Assembly: GCF_030538285.1 (NCBI RefSeq)
Contig: NZ_JAUNUG010000031.1
Coordinates: forward strand, 1-36,148
Source of the DNA: Corynebacterium sp.
GTDB taxonomy: Bacteria; Actinomycetota; Actinomycetes; Mycobacteriales; Mycobacteriaceae
Length of the DNA stretch: 36,148 bases
Direction of reading: 5' to 3'
Made by a program: the position numbers and the translations under genes. Below the pieces are notes generated by a model. That model ran no database searches. It worked only from the letters and a program-made list of their open reading frames with translations, and was not told where the DNA came from. The number at the start of each line of letters is the position of its first letter. Within the stretch, counting starts at the first letter, position 1. Shown here in pieces: positions 26,486 through 34,788 of the stretch.

Positions 26486-26521
26486 GATTGCCAGCTTTCG
26501 GCAATCTTATTTCCAAGATTG
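26486..26521 (+). promoter_or_regulatory. Possible attenuator: two mutually exclusive hairpins in the pilus leader
   Basis: Hairpin 1 is GATTGCC-agctttc-GGCAATC (26486-26506), followed by TTATTT, like an intrinsic terminator. Hairpin 2 is CAATCTT-atttcc-AAGATTG (26502-26521) and uses the 3' arm of hairpin 1, so only one can form. It lies 84-119 nt before the first pilin start. A third small hairpin, CCTCA-accaac-TGAGG, follows. Confidence 0.5.
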
Positions 26522-26604
26522 GTCGAGCCTTTCGTAACACATCCTCAACCAACTGAGGGTGTAGCTCTGTGAGTGCCGGTTTCTACTGTCGCAGGTGATT
26601 GTTA

Positions 26605-29600
26605 ATGGTTCTCAGACTCGAGCGGGCCTTCTGGCCACTCCGTGTGCTCCTGGGCATGGCTGTCAGCCTCCTCATCGTCATGGTTGTGGCCGTGCCGAGC
26701 CTGGCCTACGTTCCGGCCAGTTTCGAGCCTGCGGCGGAGGATTCTCCGGGCAACGAGGTCACCCTCTCTTACTCTGTCGTGGGCGGCGGGGATCCTGCCC
26801 CAGGCAAGGTCGTTGAGTACACCGGTATCTTCACGATCGAGAAGATGGCCGAGCAGGGCACAAACACCACCACGACTATCACCGTGTCGGCTGATGTCAA
26901 CGCGCCTTTCGCCTCTGCGGTCACCGCCGCTGACTTTACGGGCGCCTCCTCTGCGCCGACCAGTATCTCCTGTGACCCTGACAACATCTCCTGCACGGTG
27001 ATGTTCCAGAACCTTGCTGATGGTGCCATCACCTTCAAGAAGCAGGCAAGGATTAGTCCCGATGCCGCCGCCGGGGCCATGATCTACGCCACGGCATCCA
27101 TCAAAACCGACGTCACCCCGACGTTGGCGCTGGAGCCCGGCGATGTTCGTGTGGTGAACACGGACGACAGGTGCGTTGATATCTATCAGTTTGAAACCAA
27201 GGTGACGGGAGCAGGCGGTTGGCTCTTGGACATCAAGTTCGCAGATGAGTCAAATGGAAAGATCCTCGCAGTCGAGGGAATGCCTGTCAATGCCGCGGAA
27301 AACCCTGACGCGGCGAACACCATCCGCATCACCGACGCCGCAGGCGTCGACATCACCAATGATGTCCTGGGAAAGCACCGTGAATACCGTGCGATCGACC
27401 CGGTTCCGCCGACCTTCCCCCAGACCACGACAGCTCCGGATGCTCGGTGGCGTGACTCTCTGAACTGGAACTGGGATCCGACTACGTGGACTGGTGACAC
27501 CTGGCTTGAGGCCGGTACCACCATCACTGTTCGTCGTCAGGTGAGTCTCCTGGACTGTCTTCCGGGACGATTTGCTGCTGACGGTAACGTCGTCCGCTAT
27601 GGCTATGACATGGCCATCGAGATGGCACGGCCTCTGACCAGCGTTGATGACTTTGCCATGGTGTCTCTCCGTCTACCCGGTGGCAGTACCTCCACGGGGG
27701 CCGTGTGTGAGCAGAACATCTACTGGTCCCAGACAAAGGGGCAGGTGGTTTCCACGAGTGAGATCGGATACTACACCCCATCAACGAACACTTATCAGCG
27801 TTTCCCTGTTCCCGTGATTGATAAGATCAACCCCTTTTCCGACGCTATCGCAGTGACCCAGCACCAGGACGGCAAGATCTTTTACAACACAGCTCTCAGT
27901 CGCACAGGGGGCAATGACCTGTGGGTCTACGACGGTACCCGGCACAGTAGGGTCATGGCTCTGCCGGGAGGTACCAACTCCTTGGGCTTCGACAAGGACG
28001 GCAATCTGTGGACCATCACGGGCACTTCTCTTAACAAGCTCGCCTGGGATGGGCAGAGATTTGCCAGTAGCTGGCAGCAGGTCGCAACTCTCGGTGGGCT
28101 CGACCCAAACAACCCGGAGCGAGACCTTGTCTTTGACGGTGATGGCAACCTTTACGTGCTTACTGGTTCGGGAAGCATTCTTGTCACCTACAGTTCGGCC
28201 GCCATCGCTGCCGGCGGGGTGGCTAGCCCGACGTCCTCGACGCGACTCACCCTTTCCCCATCGGTTACTGGGTCCATTGGCAACTACGGAATCGCGTTCA
28301 ACCAGGACGGCGACCTGATCATTTCCAACAGCTACCAGGCCAATACGAACGACCGCACACGAGCGGGGTATAACAAAATCTATACCGTTGACATGAACAC
28401 TGGTGTTGCGACCGTGTGGATTGACGGCTACTACTCACCCAGGGGCGCTATCGCCGATCTGGCTACCTGCAACTTCCCCAGTACTGCCGTTAAGGACGGT
28501 GTCCAGGTCCAGAAGTCCGTCATCAACGCCGACGGCACCGTCACGGAGCCGGGTACTACGGGTACCAGAATCACCGTCGACAACAACGGCAACGCTACCG
28601 TTCGCTACCTGGTCCAGGTGACCAACGTCGGTGAGCAGCCGGCCACCTTCCCGGCTATCACTGACAGCATCACCGTTCCCGCTGGCTTCACTATCGAAGA
28701 CGTTCTTCTCGACGGCCAGTCCCAGGGCGACTCCGGGAACTTCACCATCCCGGGTGAGAGTCTGAATGGTGGCGCGGTGCGCAGTTACGTGGTCACCCTC
28801 AAGGTGAAGGCTGACTTCAACACGGCTGATTGGGCGAGCGCCGGTGTCTGTGAAACCAGCGGAGGTGGCACCCCGGGTAAGGGGCTGTTCAACAAGGTCA
28901 CCATGGACAATGACCTGGATGGCGATGAGAACAATGACGCCTGTGTGCCCGTCGAGGAACCAAAGCTGGCGAAGCTCACGCTGATCAAGGACATTGACGG
29001 CGGTCCGGCCGGTGACGCCAGGTTCTTCACGCTTACTGCCCTGGGCCCGACCAGCCTTGCTGGCGAGTCCCCGAACTCGGGTGATATTGCTGTGAGCTCC
29101 AACGTCAAGCCGGGTTCCTACCGACTAGCGGAGTCCGCCAACCACGCTGGAGCCGCGAACTACCGCACCGGTACCTGGACCTGTGACTCGGCCAAGGTGC
29201 CGGACACAAATGGGGCCATCAGGCTGGTCGAGGGTGACGACGTCACCTGTCGGATCAACAACATCCCGACCCCGCCGGTGCACGTCGTGAAGACTCCTTC
29301 TGAGCAGGCTCCGGCCGAGCAGAATGATCCGGTCGGTGATAACCCGCACATCGGCACTGCCGTGGAGCCGGACCCTGAGGGGCGCGTGACGATGAAGTAC
29401 ACGATTACCGTCACTAACGACGGCACTGTCGCCGGCGAGACCGGCCCGGTCAACGAGTACTTCCGCGTCCCGGCCGGTCTGATCTGGGAACCGGGCACTT
29501 TCGCCACAGTGACCTTTGATGCGAATGGTACCGGTGCCGTGGCTGAGGGCTTTGATCCGGCCAAGACATACACGGCTGCCGACCTGCAGAACGGCTACAC

Positions 29601-30366
29601 CCTGGCCACCGCGATCAAAAATCTGCAGCCGGGAGACGCCGGACAGGTGACATTCCGCATCGAGATCCCGCTGATGCTGGACAATTCGGAGTCCTCCACC
29701 TTCCCGGGCACCGTGTTCGAGCAGCATGCGGAGATTCTCGGTCAGTGCGTGAACACCTCCACGAGGGGTGCAGCCCACACCAATAGCACCATGGGTGTGC
29801 CGAACGTGACGTCGATCTGGAACGAGAACCAGGACTACAGCGTCATTCCGACCGAGGACAACCTCGCCTGTATCCCCGTGGTCGCGCCAAAGCTTCGCCC
29901 CTTCTCCATCGAGAAGCAGGGTCTGGGGTGTGACGTCAACGTGGATACCTGTCAGATCCCGGGCGCGCAGTTCGTGCTCTATGAAACTGACCCCGCCACC
30001 AACGGCGCGCAGCCCCTGGAGGACAGTGTCCAGGTCGATCCGCAGAACGGCGCGTTGTTCACGACCACTGAAGTCAGGAACGGTCACTACTGGATTGTTG
30101 AGACGCAGGCGCCGGACGGGTTCCAGCTCCTCGCGGCTCCGATCCACGTGGAAATGACTGACGACGGACTCGTCCTCCACTCCGAGGGCCTGGTCGAGAT
30201 TACCGGAGAGGACAAACTGACTCTGGTGGTCAGTGATGTCATCAAGGGTGATCTCCCGGCATCGGGTGGTCCCGGACGATGGGTCTTCCTGGCCGTCGGA
30301 GTAGTACTCCTGGCCGCAGCCGGAATACACCACACACAAACTTCCGTCCGCCGTCGTAGAGAGTAA
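26605..30366 (+). CDS. Large pilus tip/adhesin-like surface protein with beta-propeller (SpaC-like)
   Basis: Cell-surface protein of 1253 aa: signal peptide (1-34), beta-rich N-terminal region, then a propeller-like stretch (about 370-625) with blades such as LGFDKDGNLWTITG, LVFDGDGNLYVLTG and IAFNQDGDLIISNS. DUF11/collar-type beta repeats (about 630-1085) follow, then a SpaA-type fold (about 1096-1190) with E-box YWIVETQAPDGFQLL. The sorting signal is LPASG (1217-1221), with a membrane helix and RRRRE tail; Ser replaces the usual Thr. It has no vWA domain as in many SpaC tips. ATG 26605 has AGGTGA 6 nt upstream; an in-frame TTG precedes it. First gene of the pilus cluster, so tip adhesin is the likely role. 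Confidence 0.82.
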   Translation: MVLRLERAFWPLRVLLGMAVSLLIVMVVAVPSLAYVPASFEPAAEDSPGNEVTLSYSVVGGGDPAPGKVVEYTGIFTIEKMAEQGTNTTTTITVSADVNAPFASAVTAADFTGASSAPTSISCDPDNISCTVMFQNLADGAITFKKQARISPDAAAGAMIYATASIKTDVTPTLALEPGDVRVVNTDDRCVDIYQFETKVTGAGGWLLDIKFADESNGKILAVEGMPVNAAENPDAANTIRITDAAGVDITNDVLGKHREYRAIDPVPPTFPQTTTAPDARWRDSLNWNWDPTTWTGDTWLEAGTTITVRRQVSLLDCLPGRFAADGNVVRYGYDMAIEMARPLTSVDDFAMVSLRLPGGSTSTGAVCEQNIYWSQTKGQVVSTSEIGYYTPSTNTYQRFPVPVIDKINPFSDAIAVTQHQDGKIFYNTALSRTGGNDLWVYDGTRHSRVMALPGGTNSLGFDKDGNLWTITGTSLNKLAWDGQRFASSWQQVATLGGLDPNNPERDLVFDGDGNLYVLTGSGSILVTYSSAAIAAGGVASPTSSTRLTLSPSVTGSIGNYGIAFNQDGDLIISNSYQANTNDRTRAGYNKIYTVDMNTGVATVWIDGYYSPRGAIADLATCNFPSTAVKDGVQVQKSVINADGTVTEPGTTGTRITVDNNGNATVRYLVQVTNVGEQPATFPAITDSITVPAGFTIEDVLLDGQSQGDSGNFTIPGESLNGGAVRSYVVTLKVKADFNTADWASAGVCETSGGGTPGKGLFNKVTMDNDLDGDENNDACVPVEEPKLAKLTLIKDIDGGPAGDARFFTLTALGPTSLAGESPNSGDIAVSSNVKPGSYRLAESANHAGAANYRTGTWTCDSAKVPDTNGAIRLVEGDDVTCRINNIPTPPVHVVKTPSEQAPAEQNDPVGDNPHIGTAVEPDPEGRVTMKYTITVTNDGTVAGETGPVNEYFRVPAGLIWEPGTFATVTFDANGTGAVAEGFDPAKTYTAADLQNGYTLATAIKNLQPGDAGQVTFRIEIPLMLDNSESSTFPGTVFEQHAEILGQCVNTSTRGAAHTNSTMGVPNVTSIWNENQDYSVIPTEDNLACIPVVAPKLRPFSIEKQGLGCDVNVDTCQIPGAQFVLYETDPATNGAQPLEDSVQVDPQNGALFTTTEVRNGHYWIVETQAPDGFQLLAAPIHVEMTDDGLVLHSEGLVEITGEDKLTLVVSDVIKGDLPASGGPGRWVFLAVGVVLLAAAGIHHTQTSVRRRRE

Positions 30367-30463
30367 TTTCTCGGCAGCGGGCGGGGACCGAGGTCTTGCA
30401 GCCGCAGACCCCGCACATAACTGAATATTCCCCTTCCACTCCTTTACTTTCCAGGAGCACACC

Positions 30464-32224
30464 ATGAGCTACACCAAGTCCCGCCGCTTGGCGACGGTCG
30501 CAGCTGCAACCATTGCCATCGCTGGCCTCGGTCTCGGCACCGCCCCCATGGCGATGTCCGCCACGGCGCCGACCAACCTGTCTGCGGTGACCATCACCGA
30601 GGACACCGGTACCCTGACCATCCACAAGTACGAAGGCCCCACCGTCGGTGAGAACCCGGACGGCGAGATGCTGCAGCCTGGCGACGAGAACCTGCCGGCC
30701 GATGCACAGCGCCTCGCGGGTGCCACGTTCACCATCTACCGCGTCACCGACGTCGACCTGAAGACCAACGCTGGCTGGGAGGCCGCCAAGGCCTACTACG
30801 CCCAGGGCACTGTCCCGCCGGCCGATGCCAACATGGAGCAGGTTGCTACCGTTACCTCCTCCGCCACGGGCGGCGTGACCACTCCGGCTCTGCCGGTCGG
30901 CCTCTACTACGTCGTGGAGACCGCTCCGCCGACCACCGAGGACGGCACCACCTACACCGCTGCCGTGCCGTTCTACGTCACCCTGCCGATGACCAATGCC
31001 GAGAACAACGCGTGGAACTACAACGTCCACGTGTACCCGAAGAACGACAAGGTCACCAAGCCGCACAAGGCAGTCCTCGATGGCAACACCGGCGTCGAGA
31101 ACCAGGACGCCCCGGAGGTTGGCGACAACCTCACCTACCGCGTCTCCGCTGACATCCCCAACTACGGCGACGTCGTTGGCACGCCGGACGCCAATGGCTA
31201 CACCGGGCCGGACGGGGTCGTAGACCACAACGACCTCAACATGCTGTGGGTCGGTGACTCCTTCAACGATCACGTCGAGTTCCAGTCCGTCGCTGGAGTG
31301 CGTGTCGGTGTTACGGGTGACCCGACCACCTCCACCGATGGCACCCTGCTCACCGCGGGAGTGGACTACACCGTCACCACCAACGCGGCCGGCATGACCA
31401 TCGTCATGCTGACCGATGCTGGCCTGGACAAGGCTGCCCCGCTGGGCGGCTCCAAGATCGTCGTTGACTTCGTCACCGAGGTCACTTCCGTCCCTGATTC
31501 CGGCGAGATCAAGAACCAGGCTGTTGTCTGGCCGGGTTCGAAGCCGTCCGCCGGTGACAATGTTCCCACCCCGGACCCGGAGAACCCGCCGCCGCCGCCG
31601 GGAGACCCGACCAACGAGGTTGTGTCCAAGTTCGGCAAGATCCGCATCAATAAGGTCGGTGTCACCGGTACCGGCGATGAGACCGAACCGCTCGCAGGTG
31701 CTACCTTCGAGGTCTACCGTGCAGTCGGTCAGACCGAAGGTGCTACCACCGAGTCGGGCTCCTGTGCTCCTGCTGACCTCCAGGGCCAGACCCCGCTGGA
31801 GACCATCGTCTCTGACGCCGATGGCAACGCTGTCACCTCCAAGTTCCTGCGCCTGTCGAGCTGGTACAACGATGGCGTCGAGCAGTCCGCTACCGGTAAC
31901 AACGACGGCTACCTCGATGGTGCCCAGTACGCCAACAAGTACGGCTGGCAGAACTACTGCCTCGTGGAGATCGTCTCCCCGGAGGGCTACCAGCTGCTGG
32001 CTGAGCCGGTGAAGTTCTCCCTCACCGAGGCTGGCACCAGCACCGATAACACTGCCTGGACCTGGACCACCGTGACCAACCAGGCCGACAACATCGAGAA
32101 CGAGCTGCCGCTCACCGGTGGACAGGGCCTGGCCCTGCTCTCCCTGGCCGGCCTCGTGCTCGTCGGCGGCGGTGTCGCCTACTACACCATGTCTTCCCGT
32201 CGTGAGGACAAGGCCACCGCTTAG
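30464..32224 (+). CDS. Major pilin, SpaA type
   Basis: 586-aa shaft subunit of a sortase-assembled pilus. Signal peptide 1-32 (likely cut near MSA-TAP). Pilin motif WNYNVHVYPK (W184 to K193); the lysine K193 is the nucleophile joined to the next subunit's Thr. E-box-like YYVVETAPP (E152) in the N-domain, and YCLVEIVSPEGYQLL in the C-terminal CnaB-type domain, expected to help internal isopeptide bonds. A Pro-rich linker (PENPPPPPGDP) separates domains. Sorting signal LPLTG (549-553), hydrophobic helix and positively charged tail. RBS AGGAG is about 8 nt before the ATG. Codon use is strongly biased to frequent codons, fitting an abundant protein. Confidence 0.92.
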   Translation: MSYTKSRRLATVAAATIAIAGLGLGTAPMAMSATAPTNLSAVTITEDTGTLTIHKYEGPTVGENPDGEMLQPGDENLPADAQRLAGATFTIYRVTDVDLKTNAGWEAAKAYYAQGTVPPADANMEQVATVTSSATGGVTTPALPVGLYYVVETAPPTTEDGTTYTAAVPFYVTLPMTNAENNAWNYNVHVYPKNDKVTKPHKAVLDGNTGVENQDAPEVGDNLTYRVSADIPNYGDVVGTPDANGYTGPDGVVDHNDLNMLWVGDSFNDHVEFQSVAGVRVGVTGDPTTSTDGTLLTAGVDYTVTTNAAGMTIVMLTDAGLDKAAPLGGSKIVVDFVTEVTSVPDSGEIKNQAVVWPGSKPSAGDNVPTPDPENPPPPPGDPTNEVVSKFGKIRINKVGVTGTGDETEPLAGATFEVYRAVGQTEGATTESGSCAPADLQGQTPLETIVSDADGNAVTSKFLRLSSWYNDGVEQSATGNNDGYLDGAQYANKYGWQNYCLVEIVSPEGYQLLAEPVKFSLTEAGTSTDNTAWTWTTVTNQADNIENELPLTGGQGLALLSLAGLVLVGGGVAYYTMSSRREDKATA

Positions 32225-32233
32225 TCGGTGACC

Positions 32234-32258
32234 GGGAGGCCCCGCCCTGGGGCCTCCC
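32234..32258 (+). terminator. GC-rich hairpin between major pilin and sortase genes
   Basis: A perfect 10-bp stem, GGGAGGCCCC / GGGGCCTCCC, with loop GCCCT, 10 bp after the major pilin stop. There is no T-run. It may act as a partial terminator or protect the upstream mRNA 3' end, so that more pilin than sortase is made. Confidence 0.6.
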
Positions 32259-32330
32259 ACCCCCAAACTTGCACAACTAAATAGCACCACCCGGAATATC
32301 ACCCGGATCCTTCACCACCTGGAGTACACA

Positions 32331-33254
32331 GTGACCCATGCCCTGATCACCAAACCTCAGCCATCGGCTGGCGGTGCGGCGAAGCGCCGCAAGCTCATCA
32401 TCACGATGCTGCTCATCCTCGCTGGCGTGGCCATCCTCATCTACCCGGTGGTGGCGACGCAGTACAACAACGTCAAGCAGACGGAGTTTGCGCGTCAGTA
32501 CAACTCGAACTTGAAGACCTTTTCCACGGAGGAACTCGAGGCCAACTTGGCCCAAGCCCGCGAGTACAATGCGACCCTGCCGGGCATCCCGATTCTTGAC
32601 CCGTGGCTGAAGATTGCTGAGGACCTACCTCGCTCCCAGGCCTACGACGAGTATCTGTCTTACCTGGCGCTGACGGATGTCATGGCGCGCGTTCGAGTTC
32701 CTTCCGCCAACATTGACCTGCCTATCCGCCATGGCACAACTGATGAGGTCATTGAGAACGGTGCCGGCCACCTCTACGGCACCGGCCTGCCGGTCGGCGG
32801 CGAGGGCAACCACCCCGTGATCACCAGCCACTCGGGCATGCCCTATGCCACGCTCTTCGATAACTTGACCAAGGTGAAGGAGGGTGACCTCATGTTCATC
32901 GAGGTGAACAATGAGACCCTCGCCTACCAGGTCGATGAGATCAACGTCGTGCTGCCGAACGAGACGGAGAAGCTCAACCGCGAAGAGGGCCGCGACCTTC
33001 TCACTCTTTTCACCTGTACTCCTTATGGCATCAATACCCACCGCCTGCTCGTCCGCGGTGAGCGCGTCGAGTACACCCCGGAAATGGAAAATCAGCTTAA
33101 CGAGAAGATTCCGTTCCGGATCGAGCCGTGGATGTGGATCTTCCTCGGAGCCGCGCTCCTCAGCTTGCTTGCTCTCCTGTGGGTGGTCCGCCGCGAGCGC
33201 AAGCGCCGTATGCAGCGCGCCGCTTTCGACATGGAGGTCGAGAATGAGATCTAA
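32331..33254 (+). CDS. Class C sortase (pilus polymerase)
   Basis: Membrane transpeptidase of 307 aa that cuts LPxTG pilins between Thr and Gly and joins them to the pilin-motif lysine of the next subunit. N-terminal TM (22-42), lid motif DPW (90-92), beta-barrel with H167 (ITSHSGMP), catalytic C229 (TLFTCTPYG) and R238 (NTHRLLVRG), and a C-terminal TM (about 267-288), which is the class C pattern. The start is GTG 32331 with GGAG about 6 nt upstream. Its end overlaps the minor pilin start by 11 nt. It is the only sortase in the window; a housekeeping sortase for wall anchoring must lie elsewhere. Confidence 0.94.
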   Translation: MTHALITKPQPSAGGAAKRRKLIITMLLILAGVAILIYPVVATQYNNVKQTEFARQYNSNLKTFSTEELEANLAQAREYNATLPGIPILDPWLKIAEDLPRSQAYDEYLSYLALTDVMARVRVPSANIDLPIRHGTTDEVIENGAGHLYGTGLPVGGEGNHPVITSHSGMPYATLFDNLTKVKEGDLMFIEVNNETLAYQVDEINVVLPNETEKLNREEGRDLLTLFTCTPYGINTHRLLVRGERVEYTPEMENQLNEKIPFRIEPWMWIFLGAALLSLLALLWVVRRERKRRMQRAAFDMEVENEI

Positions 33255-34053
33255 TATTCGGGCGCGGGCATCCCTCGCCATCGCTGGTACTGCCGGTGCC
33301 CTTATGCTCGGTGTCATTCCGCTTGCCGACGCCATCGTCATCACCGGCAACACCTCAAACGTCAGCATCGAACAGATCGACGTCAACCGCACGGCGACAC
33401 TGATCCTGCACAAGAAGGCCCCGAACCCGTACAACACCACCCCGGTCGCAGACTTGCCGGCGGGTACGATCTCGAATGTCACGTTCACCGTGCAGAGAAT
33501 CGCCGGAGTGGATCTGGGAACCCAGGAAGGCTGGGACTGGGTCGGCAATGCCGACGTGGACGATGTCCTAGACGGTCCCTTCGATCTCGAGTTCAGCGCT
33601 AAAACGGACTACGAAGGCTTCGCGCGCATCAGCGGCGTCCCGGTCGGGGTGTACCTGGTGAAAGAGGTCGGGATTGATAACCCCTCGCATCTCTACCGAA
33701 AGTCCGCGCCTTTCCTGCTCACCGTGCCTAGCGGTTCTGCAGACGGCACGTTCTGGGACTACGAGATCATCGTCAACACCAAGGATGCGCCGACGGTTCC
33801 GCCGACGACGCCGGATACCCCGCCCCCGCCGGTAACTCCTCCTAGCACGCCGCCGGCCACACCACCCGCTACTCCGCCAGCTACCCCCACGACCACTCCG
33901 CAGCAGCCGGATGCTCCTGCGGAGCCGGGCCAGCCCGGCCAGCCGGGGCGCACCGGACTGCCCATGACCGGTGCCAGCGTGCTCGGCGCCGTTGGGCTGG
34001 GTGCCGCGCTCATCGTGGCGGGTGCGTCGATGGCGCGACGGCGACGTCGATAA
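33244..34053 (+). CDS. Minor/basal pilin (SpaB-like)
   Basis: 269-aa secreted subunit. Signal peptide 1-30 (ends LADA), a SpaA-type N-domain with FTVQRIAGVDLGTQEGW, E-box-like GVYLVKEVG (E141), and a pilin-motif-like WDYEIIVNTK (W171 to K180). A Pro/Thr-rich stalk (182-232, repeated TPPA) leads to sorting signal LPMTG (239-243), a TM and a five-Arg tail. The small size and stalk fit a base or minor pilin that links the shaft to the wall. ATG 33244 overlaps the sortase gene by 11 nt. The final codons CGT CGA TAA lie inside a GCTTATCGACG-word copy. Confidence 0.88.
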   Translation: MRSNIRARASLAIAGTAGALMLGVIPLADAIVITGNTSNVSIEQIDVNRTATLILHKKAPNPYNTTPVADLPAGTISNVTFTVQRIAGVDLGTQEGWDWVGNADVDDVLDGPFDLEFSAKTDYEGFARISGVPVGVYLVKEVGIDNPSHLYRKSAPFLLTVPSGSADGTFWDYEIIVNTKDAPTVPPTTPDTPPPPVTPPSTPPATPPATPPATPTTTPQQPDAPAEPGQPGQPGRTGLPMTGASVLGAVGLGAALIVAGASMARRRRR

Positions 34054-34055
34054 GC
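34043..34055 (-). repeat. GCTTATCGACG word, copy 11 (with TC)
   Basis: Covers the end of the minor pilin gene (CGT CGA TAA) and 2 bp beyond; the only copy in the last 11 kb. Confidence 0.85.
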
Positions 34056-34083
34056 ATCGCCACCACTCAACAAGACACCATCA

Positions 34084-34120
34084 GCCGACCGTGCGATAAT
34101 GCCCCTTATGCGCGGTCGGC
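34084..34120. promoter_or_regulatory. Inverted repeat spanning -10 and start codon of the DUF2334 gene
   Basis: GCCGACCG (34084-34091) and CGGTCGGC (34113-34120) are perfect 8-bp arms, extended inward by GC/GC and ATAA/TTAT pairs. Between them lie GATAAT (34095-34100) and, 7 nt later, ATG 34108. The structure could be an operator, a terminator for the pilus transcript, or both. Confidence 0.55.
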
Positions 34121-34788
34121 TTCTGGTATCCATCTCCAGTATTTTCACTGACACCAGGTCAGCGGTGGCGGGGATGGTCAAGAACCTCGACGCCGAGGGG
34201 ATTCCGGTGTCGCTGCTAGTCGCGCCGCATATTGACGGCAACTGGCACCTGGCCAAGGACACCAAGACCCGTGACTGGCTGGCAGCGCAGCAAACCGACG
34301 GTAGGGCACTGATCCTCAATGGTTTTGACCAGGCGGTGCAGGGGCGCCGCTCGGAATTCGCCACCCTCGAGGCGCACGAGGCGCGGCTGCGGGTGGCCGG
34401 CGCGACGCGGCAGATGCGCAAAATCGGCTTTGACACCGACATGTTCGCCCCGCCCCGTTGGCGTATGTCACCCGGCACGCTTGAGGTGCTGCCGGAGTTT
34501 GGGTTCCGCCTCGCGGCGAGTACCCGGGGGCTGCACCTGCTGGACGAGACCGCCTTCATCCAGTGCCGCAACCTGTCCGTGGGTGAGGGGTTCGGTGCGG
34601 CGAAGTGGTGGCGTCGCAACGTGATCAAGGCCGCCCAGCGCGGCGCGGGCCGCGGGAACACCATCCGCTTGTCCGTATCCGGCCGCAACCTAGCGGATAA
34701 GAAGGTGGCGAATGATTTTCTCAAGGCCGCCGTCGCCGCCGTGGAGGCGGGGGCTAATCCGGCGGACTACCGGGCGGTCGTCGCTTAG
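34108..34788 (+). CDS. DUF2334-type protein (polysaccharide deacetylase-like)
   Basis: A 226-aa protein with the layout of actinobacterial DUF2334 proteins: start RLLVSISSIF, VSLLVAPHIDGNWHLAKD, LILNGFDQAVQGRRSEFATL EAHEA-type block, FAPPRWRMSPGTLEVLPEFG and NLSVGEGFGAAKWWRR. The fold is related to NodB-type deacetylases. Relatives I recall have His in LHGYDQ where this protein has Asn (LNGFDQ), so a metal ligand may be missing. ATG 34108 was chosen because GATAAT is 7 nt upstream; ATG 34099 would overlap the hexamer. Its stop overlaps the convergent lamin-tail gene by 4 nt. Confidence 0.75.
   Translation: MRGRLLVSISSIFTDTRSAVAGMVKNLDAEGIPVSLLVAPHIDGNWHLAKDTKTRDWLAAQQTDGRALILNGFDQAVQGRRSEFATLEAHEARLRVAGATRQMRKIGFDTDMFAPPRWRMSPGTLEVLPEFGFRLAASTRGLHLLDETAFIQCRNLSVGEGFGAAKWWRRNVIKAAQRGAGRGNTIRLSVSGRNLADKKVANDFLKAAVAAVEAGANPADYRAVVA

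Noticed and set aside
30242-32302. 686-codon open frame on the minus strand opposite the major pilin
   Set aside because: Antisense shadow of a strongly codon-biased gene; low-complexity Val/Gly/Arg-rich product.
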